Part shown: positions 7,792 to 14,472 of the stretch, piece by piece | Layout of the letters: each line of letters opens with the position of its first letter | Numbering within the stretch: the stretch's first letter is position 1 | Source of the DNA: an uncultured Pelagibacteraceae bacterium | GTDB lineage: Bacteria > Pseudomonadota > Alphaproteobacteria > Pelagibacterales > Pelagibacteraceae | DNA: 35,837 nucleotides | Assembly: GCA_902530215.1 (NCBI GenBank) | Contig: CABZZR010000008.1 | Coordinates: forward strand, 1-35,837 | Direction of reading: 5' to 3' | Program-made: the position numbers and the translations under genes | The notes under the pieces: model-generated | Seen by the model: only the letters and a program-made list of their open reading frames with translations | The model's database searches: none | Told to the model about the DNA's origin: nothing

Positions 7792-7811
7792 GCGAATCAT
7801 TGATGATTCGC
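7792..7811. repeat. 20-bp perfect inverted repeat (operator or leader hairpin)
   Basis: GCGAATCAT (7792-7800), centre TG, then ATGATTCGC (7803-7811): nine perfectly complementary bases on each side. As DNA it has the form of a dimeric repressor operator just downstream of the candidate promoter. As RNA it could form a stem CGAATC/GATTCG with a six-base loop ending 15 nt before the Shine-Dalgarno. It is conspicuously GC-richer than the surrounding intergenic DNA. Confidence 0.6.
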
Positions 7812-7838
7812 TAAGTTAAATAAAACAAGGGAGCTGAA

Positions 7839-7913
7839 ATGGCTAAAAGAAGAAAAAAAGCTAAAAAAGGTAAAAAGAAGAAAAAAGCTAAAAAAAGAAG
7901 AAGAAGAAGATAA
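7839..7913 (+). CDS. 24-residue Lys/Arg-rich peptide, unknown function
   Basis: ATG at 7839 opens 24 codons ending in TAA. The peptide begins MAKRRKKAKKG and ends in five arginines; in total 12 Lys, 7 Arg, 3 Ala, 1 Gly and the Met, with no acidic, aromatic or other aliphatic residue. It has a strong Shine-Dalgarno, AAGGGAG (7827-7833), at ideal spacing, which is rare in this AT-rich window. It also has its own promoter-like site, a 20-bp dyad upstream and a strong terminator downstream, so it looks like a monocistronic gene. Such a polycation would bind RNA or DNA, for example as a nucleoid-associated histone-H1-like tail or a small ribosomal/RNA chaperone peptide; this is inference from charge alone. 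The alternative is that the transcript is a small RNA and the frame is incidental, but the Shine-Dalgarno argues against it. Confidence 0.7.
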   Translation: MAKRRKKAKKGKKKKKAKKRRRRR

Positions 7914-7930
7914 ATTTTTTTAAAATTTTG

Positions 7931-7964
7931 CGCCCTTGCGTTTAATTATGCAAGGGCGTTTTTT
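7931..7964 (+). terminator. Rho-independent terminator of the peptide gene
   Basis: CGCCCTTGC (7931-7939) and GCAAGGGCG (7950-7958) form a 9-bp GC-rich perfect stem with a 10-nt loop, followed directly by six T. It lies 17 nt after the peptide stop codon, and its T tract runs into the stop codon of the convergent carD-like gene. Part of an A/T tract on the other side may let it serve the opposite strand too. Confidence 0.9.
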
Positions 7965-8664
7965 ATTCCTGCATTATAGGCTCTTCTCTGTTTCTGCCCA
8001 GTGCTTTATCAAGTTTTTTCTGTGTATTGTCTTTGCTTAAATTTAAAGTTACCTCTGCTTCACCCAAAAGTCTTTCATATGCTTTTTCAAATAGTTGTCT
8101 TTCACTATAAGATTGGTCCGCCATCATATCAGTAGTATTTTTATTTAAATCTCTAACAACTTCTGCAAGTTCATATATTTTTCCAGAATTAATTTTCTGT
8201 TCATATTCTTGTGCTCTTCTGCTCCACATTGTTCTTTTAATTTTTGGTTTTGTTTTTAAAATTGATATTGCTTTATTAATTTGGTGTGTAGAAGATATTG
8301 GTCTCAAGTAAGATTGTTGGTTAAGGGGTATGCTCAAAACTAGTTTTTCTTTTTCAATTAAAACTTTATAAAATGTTATTTCTATGTTTCCAATTTTAGC
8401 TTTTTCTACAGACTGGATTTTTCCTATTCCATGTTTTGGATAAACTACATAATCTTTAACATTAAAAATTTTTTTCTCTGATGGCTGTTTTTTTATTTTT
8501 TTAATTTCGATTTTTTGCTCGTTTGCTTTATAAAACTTACTTTTATCTTGAACGTTAGATTTATTGTCACTTTCACTTATATTTTTCTTTTTATTTTTTT
8601 TTAAAATTTTGATTTTTTTTGAAGCTTTAATTTTTTTTGAAGCTTTAATTTTTTTTTTAGCCAT
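7963..8664 (-). CDS. CarD-family transcriptional regulator with Lys-rich N-terminal tail
   Basis: A 233-residue CarD/CdnL/TRCF-type protein. The RNA polymerase-interacting Tudor-like domain runs from about residue 68 (FNVKDYVVYPKHGIGKI) to SIPLNQQSYLRPISS. The helical C-terminal DNA-binding region contains KRTMWSRRAQEYEQKINSGK and YSERQLFEKAYERLLGE. CarD binds the polymerase beta subunit and stabilises open promoter complexes, notably at rRNA promoters. Unusual here is a ~65-residue N-terminal extension dominated by Lys and Ile with a repeated KKIKAS unit, longer and more basic than I expect for the family. It is the last gene of the helicase/TerB/FdxA/CarD operon, starting 5 nt after fdxA. 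Its 3' end abuts the terminator of the polybasic peptide gene. Confidence 0.9.
   Translation of the reverse strand: MAKKKIKASKKIKASKKIKILKKNKKKNISESDNKSNVQDKSKFYKANEQKIEIKKIKKQPSEKKIFNVKDYVVYPKHGIGKIQSVEKAKIGNIEITFYKVLIEKEKLVLSIPLNQQSYLRPISSTHQINKAISILKTKPKIKRTMWSRRAQEYEQKINSGKIYELAEVVRDLNKNTTDMMADQSYSERQLFEKAYERLLGEAEVTLNLSKDNTQKKLDKALGRNREEPIMQE
8621..8656. repeat. Tandem 18-bp repeat in the carD-like coding sequence
   Basis: Two exact copies of an 18-bp unit, GAAGCTTTAA followed by eight T (8621-8638 and 8639-8656), encode the duplicated KKIKAS segment on the minus strand. The T runs make it prone to slippage, but the unit is a multiple of three, so gain or loss of a copy would only change tail length. 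Confidence 0.85.
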
Positions 8665-8669
8665 AATTT

Positions 8670-9005
8670 TTAATTTTTACCTGGATTTTCACTAAAATAT
8701 TTTTCAAATTTATTTTTTTCGGTTCTAAAATTATCTGCATCTTCGGGTGGTGCTTTTTTTATAGAAATATTTGGCCATAATTCAGAATATTTTTTATTAA
8801 TTTCCACCCATTTTTCTGATCCTTCTTCTGTATCTGCTTTAATAGCATCAACTGGACACTCAGGTTCACATACCCCGCAATCTATACACTCATCAGGTTT
8901 TATTACAAGCATATTTTCACCTTCATAAAAGCAATCAACAGGACAAACTTCTACACAATCCATTAATTTACATTTTATACATTCTTCTTTAACTACGTAA
9001 GTCAT
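8670..9005 (-). CDS. fdxA: Seven-iron ferredoxin (FdxA type)
   Basis: A 111-residue ferredoxin with two cluster motifs. The first is C9-x2-C12-x4-C17-x3-CP, with an extra Cys at 25; the second is [12 protein letters not shown] (C40, C43, C46, C50). This is the 7Fe [3Fe-4S][4Fe-4S] arrangement of the FdxA family, with the usual family-specific C-terminal tail ([17 protein letters not shown]). It carries low-potential electrons in the cytoplasm; the partner is unknown. FdxA next to CarD is a conserved alphaproteobacterial neighbourhood. The start codon directly abuts the stop of the TerB-like gene, with no intervening base, implying translational coupling. Confidence 0.94.
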   Translation of the reverse strand: MTYVVKEECIKCKLMDCVEVCPVDCFYEGENMLVIKPDECIDCGVCEPECPVDAIKADTEEGSEKWVEINKKYSELWPNISIKKAPPEDADNFRTEKNKFEKYFSENPGKN

Positions 9006-9431
9006 TTATTTTATTAAATTTAATTTTACTTTCTTTTTAATTTCTCCGGCATCTTTACTAGAAATATATAATAAGCCACAAATTCTACTAATAAGGTTTG
9101 ACTCGTAAGAATCCACCTTTTTGTCTGAACAAATTATTTCCCAAAGTAATTCTAGTATTTTAATTCTGAAGCTCATTTCTTCGTTTTTAATAATTTTTGT
9201 ATATTCTAAAATTTGATTTGAGTTTTTTTCTTTTATTACTGCCAAATTATATACACTATCGGCTTCTTTTCCTTCAAGTTTAAAAAGATTACTAGTTGCT
9301 TTTTTAATAATATTTTCTTCTTCTATTGTTAAATTTTCATCCATTTTTGCCGCATGTATCAGCAATGCTGTTACTAACAGAGGTTTTTCATCTTTTTCTT
9401 TTTCTTTTTTTTTAAAAATATTTTTAAACAT
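9006..9431 (-). CDS. TerB-like (tellurite-resistance-type) helical protein
   Basis: A 141-residue, wholly alpha-helical soluble protein. After a short charged N-terminus (FKNIFKKKEKEKDEKP) it shows the TerB/DjlA-like pattern: LLIHAAKMDENLTIEEENII near residues 24-43 and LLWEIICSDKKVDSYESNLI near residues 95-115, each with an acidic turn of the type that binds metal in TerB. The name reflects homology; no tellurite operon is present and the role is unknown. The start overlaps the helicase stop by one base (TAATG), and fdxA follows immediately. In related Alphaproteobacteria I recall a small S4 RNA-binding protein in this slot, so the TerB protein may be a substitution. Confidence 0.75.
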   Translation of the reverse strand: MFKNIFKKKEKEKDEKPLLVTALLIHAAKMDENLTIEEENIIKKATSNLFKLEGKEADSVYNLAVIKEKNSNQILEYTKIIKNEEMSFRIKILELLWEIICSDKKVDSYESNLISRICGLLYISSKDAGEIKKKVKLNLIK

Positions 9432-11917
9432 TATTTTATATTAAGGTTAGATAAAACTTTAAATGGGTTATTAGTATTTTTTAAAATTAGATTTTTGTTC
9501 TTTTTTGTCCTTTTTTCAGGTTTATAAGCAAAAGAATCTTTTTCTTTTATTGCTTGATAATTAAGTAACTTTAGAAGTTCGAAAAAATTTTCCTTAGTAC
9601 ATCCTATTAAATTGATCATATCAGAATTAAATTGAAACTTTTTATCCTTTGATGCTTCTAATATCTTTATAAAGAGTTTTTCTAAAATATCAATTCTAAT
9701 GAAAAAATTATTGAAATTTTCAAAACCACAAATTAACAAGAATCTTGCATCTTTAATTTTTGTATTTTGTAAAAAATTTAAACCTGGTCGAGGAATTTCA
9801 TCAAAACTATAATTTTTATAAAAATTTTTCCATAAAATAGTTCTTAACAGTACAGCACTAGGTTTAAGCATCTTTGGAAGAAAGATATGATATCTTCCAA
9901 TTTTAACACCCATTTTCCTAAGCTTAAATCTTTCTTCTCTTGATAAATTTGTAATTACTTTATCTACTAAATTTCTTTTAAGTACTCCATTGTTTTCAAA
10001 AAGACGAAAGCAAACAGCTCTAGTATCGCTATTAGTCGATTTTGTATTTGATAAATTTACAAGATCCTTTAATTCACTATTAATGTAATTTTGTAACCAT
10101 TTTTCTAAAAAAAATTTTAATTTTTCACGAATCTCAGCATCTGCAGCTTCATCAATGTTTATTTGAACAATAGGATGCAAATAATCTTTACCATTTAAAA
10201 TTGAAGCAATGGGATGATTTAAGTAATAAATTTTTTCATTTTCTTCTAGTTTTAAATCTTTACTGCTATCGTCATTTATAATCCTGTTAATTTTTTTTGT
10301 TAGTTCAGGTAAAATCGCTTGTCTAGCAACTTTCCTTAATGACTTTATATCAGTATCTAAAGATGAAGAGTTATAATCTAAGTTAAACTTTAAACCCTCT
10401 AGTTTTCCAACATATTGTTCGTCAATATATAATTCGCCATTGTCCTTTAGGTCTGAAGTTAAAGAAACATTTTGTTTTAAACTTCTTGATAAAATACTAA
10501 TTCTTTTATCAATAAAACTTTTCGTTAATTCTTCGTGCAATCTTTCAGATAGTTGATCTTCAATATTTTTAGTTCTCTCTATCCAGTAATCTTGATTTTC
10601 TACCCATCCTTTTTTATTTGATACATAAGACCAAGTTCTTACATGTGAAATTCTATTAGCTAGAGTGTCAATATTTCCTTGATATTTATCTAAGCCATTA
10701 AGTTGTTTTTTCATATAATCGTTTAAAACCTTTTTTTTCCCTTGTGTTAAAAAAGTATAAACATCTTTAACGACTTCAATATGTTTGCCATATGATTTTT
10801 TTGCAAAGTCAGGAATTTGGCAACATTCCCAAAGTGTCTGTACAAATTTTTTTTCATTAATTAATTTTACATTATTATTATTTTTGACCAAAAATTTTAA
10901 TACTTTTTCGTCTTCGCATTCTTCTATTCTCCTTAATAAGCTATTATTTGGTTTTTCTTCTAATGAAAGAGTAAGAGTATTAAAATTAGAAAAGTCTAGA
11001 TTTGAATTTCTCCAAAAAACATATTTATTAAAATTTAAATTATGATTTTCTAAACTTTCTATATCTTGTGATGATAATTGATCTGATTGGTTAGTAATTC
11101 CAAAAAAACCATCATTTAGATACCTTCCTGCTCTTCCAGCGATTTGTGATATTTCAGGCAAAGTAAGTTTTCTATTTTTTTTGCCATCAAATTTATTAAA
11201 ATTACTAAAGTAAACATTATCAATGTTCATGTTTATACCCATACCTATAGCGTCAGTTGCAACTAGAAAATCTACATCACCGGACTGGTAAAGCTCTACT
11301 TGTGCATTTCTAGTTTTAGGGCTTAAAGAACCCATTATTATTGCTGCGCCCCCTTTTTGTCTTCTAACGAGTTCGGCAATTGCATAAACTTCATCGACAG
11401 AAAATGCTATGATTGCAGTTTTTCTATTCAATCTGGATATTTTTTTATATCCCGCATAACTTAACTTTGAATAACGATCTCTAGTTACAAAATTTACATT
11501 TTCAACTAAAGACGAAATTAGGGGCTTTATTGTTTGAGATCCTAAAAACATTGTCAACTTACTACCCCTCAAATTTAATAATCTATCTGTAAATATGTGA
11601 CCTCTTTCTTGATCAGTACACATTTGAATTTCATCTACTGCAATAAATTCTGCCGATATATCAACAGGCATAGACTCAACCGTGCAAATGTAATATTTGG
11701 TTGAAGAAGGTATAATTTTTTCTTCACCAGTTATTAATGCAACTTTATCTTGTCCAACTATATCTTTACATCTGTCGTAAATTTCTCTAGCCAATAGTCT
11801 TAAAGGAAATCCAAATATTCCTGTTTTAAATTCGAGCATCGTTTCAACAGCTAAATGTGTTTTACCCGTGTTAGTAGGCCCAAGCATTGCTGTGACTGTA
11901 TTTTTTATCTCAGACAT
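9431..11917 (-). CDS. Suv3-like DExH-box RNA helicase
   Basis: An 828-residue superfamily 2 helicase of the Suv3-like branch. Residues 12-21 give the Walker A loop MLGPTNTGKTH, followed by GFPLRLLAREIYDR (Ia) and the Walker B/DExH motif AVDEIQM. SLSPKTRNAQVELYQSGDVDFLVATDAIGMGINM forms the RecA2 core in two adjoining pieces, ending in the motif VI QIAGRAGR. The Suv3-specific C-terminal region follows, then a lysine-rich tail. Mitochondrial Suv3 unwinds RNA for the degradosome; alphaproteobacterial relatives are presumed to act in RNA turnover or ribosome-related processes. It is the first gene of the operon continuing into the TerB-like gene, fdxA and carD. The 161-nt gap to the divergent aminotransferase must hold its promoter. 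Confidence 0.9.
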   Translation of the reverse strand: MSEIKNTVTAMLGPTNTGKTHLAVETMLEFKTGIFGFPLRLLAREIYDRCKDIVGQDKVALITGEEKIIPSSTKYYICTVESMPVDISAEFIAVDEIQMCTDQERGHIFTDRLLNLRGSKLTMFLGSQTIKPLISSLVENVNFVTRDRYSKLSYAGYKKISRLNRKTAIIAFSVDEVYAIAELVRRQKGGAAIIMGSLSPKTRNAQVELYQSGDVDFLVATDAIGMGINMNIDNVYFSNFNKFDGKKNRKLTLPEISQIAGRAGRYLNDGFFGITNQSDQLSSQDIESLENHNLNFNKYVFWRNSNLDFSNFNTLTLSLEEKPNNSLLRRIEECEDEKVLKFLVKNNNNVKLINEKKFVQTLWECCQIPDFAKKSYGKHIEVVKDVYTFLTQGKKKVLNDYMKKQLNGLDKYQGNIDTLANRISHVRTWSYVSNKKGWVENQDYWIERTKNIEDQLSERLHEELTKSFIDKRISILSRSLKQNVSLTSDLKDNGELYIDEQYVGKLEGLKFNLDYNSSSLDTDIKSLRKVARQAILPELTKKINRIINDDSSKDLKLEENEKIYYLNHPIASILNGKDYLHPIVQINIDEAADAEIREKLKFFLEKWLQNYINSELKDLVNLSNTKSTNSDTRAVCFRLFENNGVLKRNLVDKVITNLSREERFKLRKMGVKIGRYHIFLPKMLKPSAVLLRTILWKNFYKNYSFDEIPRPGLNFLQNTKIKDARFLLICGFENFNNFFIRIDILEKLFIKILEASKDKKFQFNSDMINLIGCTKENFFELLKLLNYQAIKEKDSFAYKPEKRTKKNKNLILKNTNNPFKVLSNLNIK

Positions 11918-12078
11918 TTATTATGTGTATTTTTTTTTTTAACCTACTACATGTTGATTTTACTGAAGAACAAAAAGTGACTAAAAGAAGATCGAATCAG
12001 CCATAAAAAAGTTCTCATTTTTAATTATAAGTCTAACATAATCAGATTAATTTCAATATATTTTTTTTTATTTATAAT

Positions 12079-13314
12079 ATGCAAAAAATAATTAAAGATC
12101 ATATATCTAAGCTTAAATCTTCGGCAACACTGGCCATTAACGAAGAATGTAGACTAATTCAAAAAAAGGGAAAAAAAGTTTTTAAATTTGGTTTTGGGCA
12201 ATCTCCATTTCCAATACCCAAAGCAGTTGTTGATGAACTAAAAAAAAATGCAAACAAAAATCAATATTTACCTATGCAAGGTTTAGAAGAATTGAAAAAA
12301 ACAGTTGCTTTATATTTACATAAAAATTTTAATTATAAATTCAAATCTACCAATATTTTAATTGGACCTGGTACAAAAGAATTGATGTTGTTGCTACAAA
12401 TTTGTTTTGATGGCGAAATCATCCTTCCAACTCCAAGTTGGGTTTCTTATGCTCCACAAGCAGTAATAGGAAAAAATAAAGTACATTGGATACAAACTTC
12501 ATCTAAAAATAATTGGTTTCCAACTGCCGAGGAAATAGAAAATAAATTAAAAAGTATTCCCAATAAAAATATTTTGCTTTATATTAATTCTCCCAATAAT
12601 CCTTCAGGTGCAGTATGTAAAAACTATGAAGAAATTTCTAAAGTAGTAAAAAAATATAATTTAATTGTATTATCAGATGAAATTTACTCTGAGCTTACAT
12701 TTCAAAAGGGACTGAAATCTATTTCTAATTTTTGTCCTGATAATACAATTGTCAGTACCGGTTTAAGTAAATGGTGTGGAGCTGGAGGATGGAGATTAGG
12801 TTTTTTTGCAATTCCTGAAAAGTTAAATGTTCTAAAAAATTCTTTAAAAATATTGGCTAGCGAGTCTTTCTCTTCAGTTAGTGCCCCAATACAATTTGCT
12901 GCGATTAGTGCATATTCAGACAATCATTCAGATTATAAAAAAAAAGTGACTAACATTTTAAGTAATATCGGCAATTATGTTTATGATAATTTAAGATCAA
13001 ATAAATTAAGCATTAGTAAGCCCGAGGGTGGTTTTTATGTTATGGTAGAGTTATTAAACTCAAATTTTTCATCATCATCTGATATGTGTAAAGATTTACT
13101 TAAGAAAACAGGAGTGGCTTTATTACCAGGTTCTGATTTTGGCTTCGATAAAAAAAAATTAATAGCACGTTTAAGTTATACAGATTTCAATGGAAAAATT
13201 TTTTTAAGCAATACCACAGGTAGTAAAAAACTAGATGATGGTATTATTAAAAAATACGCACCAAATGTAGTTGAGGGTATTGAAAGAATAAGGCAATGGT
13301 CTAATTCATTTTGA
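12079..13314 (+). CDS. Class I/II PLP-dependent aminotransferase
   Basis: A 411-residue fold-type I aminotransferase. The PLP Schiff-base lysine is K231 in STGLSKWCGAGGWRLGFF, with the downstream Arg binding phosphate; YINSPNNPSGAV supplies the cofactor-ring Asn region and LSDEIYSEL the Asp that pairs with the pyridine nitrogen. The C-terminal RLSYTDFNG provides the substrate-carboxylate Arg. It is aspartate/aromatic aminotransferase-like, but the exact donor and acceptor cannot be set from sequence. The gene precedes a TAXI TRAP transporter by 76 nt, so it may act on a transported amino or keto acid; this is only proximity. ATG 12079 is directly preceded by TATAAT, which is too close to be its own promoter. 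Confidence 0.87.
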   Translation: MQKIIKDHISKLKSSATLAINEECRLIQKKGKKVFKFGFGQSPFPIPKAVVDELKKNANKNQYLPMQGLEELKKTVALYLHKNFNYKFKSTNILIGPGTKELMLLLQICFDGEIILPTPSWVSYAPQAVIGKNKVHWIQTSSKNNWFPTAEEIENKLKSIPNKNILLYINSPNNPSGAVCKNYEEISKVVKKYNLIVLSDEIYSELTFQKGLKSISNFCPDNTIVSTGLSKWCGAGGWRLGFFAIPEKLNVLKNSLKILASESFSSVSAPIQFAAISAYSDNHSDYKKKVTNILSNIGNYVYDNLRSNKLSISKPEGGFYVMVELLNSNFSSSSDMCKDLLKKTGVALLPGSDFGFDKKKLIARLSYTDFNGKIFLSNTTGSKKLDDGIIKKYAPNVVEGIERIRQWSNSF

Positions 13315-13357
13315 ACTTTAGATTTATTCTAAAATTGATATCCTTAATTCCAATAAA

Positions 13358-13370
13358 GTTAATTATTAAC
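13358..13370. promoter_or_regulatory. Palindrome upstream of the TRAP binding-protein gene
   Basis: GTTAAT, a single T, then ATTAAC form a perfect 13-bp dyad, 20 nt before the start codon and 8 nt before the Shine-Dalgarno. It could be an operator or just AT-rich symmetry; no regulator is known. Confidence 0.3.
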
Positions 13371-13390
13371 AAATAATCAAGGGGGAACAA

Positions 13391-14395
13391 ATGAGGAAAT
13401 TTATTTCCACTATTGCAGGAGCACTAATGATGTTTGCATTGTCTGCACCGATTGCAACAATAGCAAAATCTGCGGAGTTTTTTACAATAGGAACAGGAGG
13501 ACCTACAGGAGTTTATTTTCAAACTGGAAATGCGATTTGTAAAATGTTGCATAAATTTGCGATAAGTTCAGATCATGGTAGAAAAAAAGGTACTAACAAA
13601 GCATATAGATGTACCGCTCCATCTACAGGAGGTTCTAACTACAACATTGGACAGATTAAAGAGGGAGAATTCCAATTTGGCGTAGCACAATCTGACTGGC
13701 AATTTCATGCTGTTAACGGTTCAAGCAAATGGGAAGGAAAAAAATTCGCTAATTTAAGAGCAGTTTTTTCAGTTCATAACGAACCTTTCCAAATTTGGGC
13801 AAGAAAAAAAGCTAAAGTAAAAGACTTTAAAGGTCTTAAAGGCAAAACAGTTAACATAGGTAATCCAGGTTCAGGTCAAAGAGGAACTATGGAAGAACTT
13901 ATGAAAGCAATGGGAGTTGATAATAGTTACTTCAAAGGAGTAACAGAATTGACTTCATCAGAACAAGTTAAAGCACTATGCGACGGTAAAATAGATGCAT
14001 TTGGTTATTCAGTAGGATTTCCAAATGGCGCTATGGAACAAGCAGCTACTTGTGGAGCAAAAGCTCTACCAATTAATCTTACAGGTGGACCTGTCCAAGG
14101 TTTAATTGACGGTGCTGACTACTATGCATCAGCAACAATACCAGCAGGCACTTATACAGGACAAAAGAAAGATGTAACTACTTTTGGTGTTAAAGCTACT
14201 GTTGTAACTAGCGCTGATGTTTCTGAAGAACTAGTTTACTTAGTAACAAAAGCCGTTTTTGAAAACTTTGATGCTTTCAGAGCACAACATCCTGCTTTTG
14301 GTCCATTAGAAAAGAAAAATATGATAGCTGATGGTTTATCTGCTCCGTTACATCCAGGTGCAGTTAAATACTATAAAGAAGCTGGATTAATGTAA
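13391..14395 (+). CDS. TAXI-family TRAP transporter solute-binding protein
   Basis: A 334-residue periplasmic binding protein. The signal peptide covers residues ~1-28 (MRKFISTIAG, a hydrophobic core, and a likely cut after AKSA). The mature start EFFTIGTGGPTGVYFQTGNAIC is the hallmark of the TAXI (TRAP-associated extracytoplasmic immunogenic) family; STGGSNYNIGQIKEGEFQFGVAQSD and GNPGSGQRGTMEELM are further family blocks. It delivers a solute to the fused permease encoded downstream; characterised TAXI systems take up dicarboxylates or glutamate-like acids, but the ligand here is unknown. A strong Shine-Dalgarno (AAGGGGGA) suggests high expression. A terminator hairpin separates it from the permease, consistent with more binding protein than permease. 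Confidence 0.93.
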   Translation: MRKFISTIAGALMMFALSAPIATIAKSAEFFTIGTGGPTGVYFQTGNAICKMLHKFAISSDHGRKKGTNKAYRCTAPSTGGSNYNIGQIKEGEFQFGVAQSDWQFHAVNGSSKWEGKKFANLRAVFSVHNEPFQIWARKKAKVKDFKGLKGKTVNIGNPGSGQRGTMEELMKAMGVDNSYFKGVTELTSSEQVKALCDGKIDAFGYSVGFPNGAMEQAATCGAKALPINLTGGPVQGLIDGADYYASATIPAGTYTGQKKDVTTFGVKATVVTSADVSEELVYLVTKAVFENFDAFRAQHPAFGPLEKKNMIADGLSAPLHPGAVKYYKEAGLM

Positions 14396-14420
14396 TTTAA
14401 ATATACAATTAAATTAAAAA

Positions 14421-14450
14421 GGCCCAATATATTTATTGGGCCTTTTTTTT
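14421..14450 (+). terminator. Terminator/attenuator between TRAP binding protein and permease
   Basis: GGCCCAATA (14421-14429) and TATTGGGCC (14434-14442) form a 9-bp perfect stem with a TATT loop, followed by eight T. It lies 25 nt after the binding-protein stop and 22 nt before the permease ATG. It probably ends most transcripts after the binding-protein gene, allowing partial read-through. Confidence 0.92.
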
Positions 14451-14472
14451 ATAGTACAGTATCTTTTATATA

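Noticed and set aside
11923-12006. 25-codon plus-strand ORF in the helicase-aminotransferase gap
   Set aside because: It has no ribosome site, starts with a T-run-encoded Phe string and shows no recognisable features; likely chance.
12073-12078. TATAAT immediately before the aminotransferase ATG
   Set aside because: As a -10 box it would place the transcription start inside the coding region, and there is no other suitable start codon downstream.
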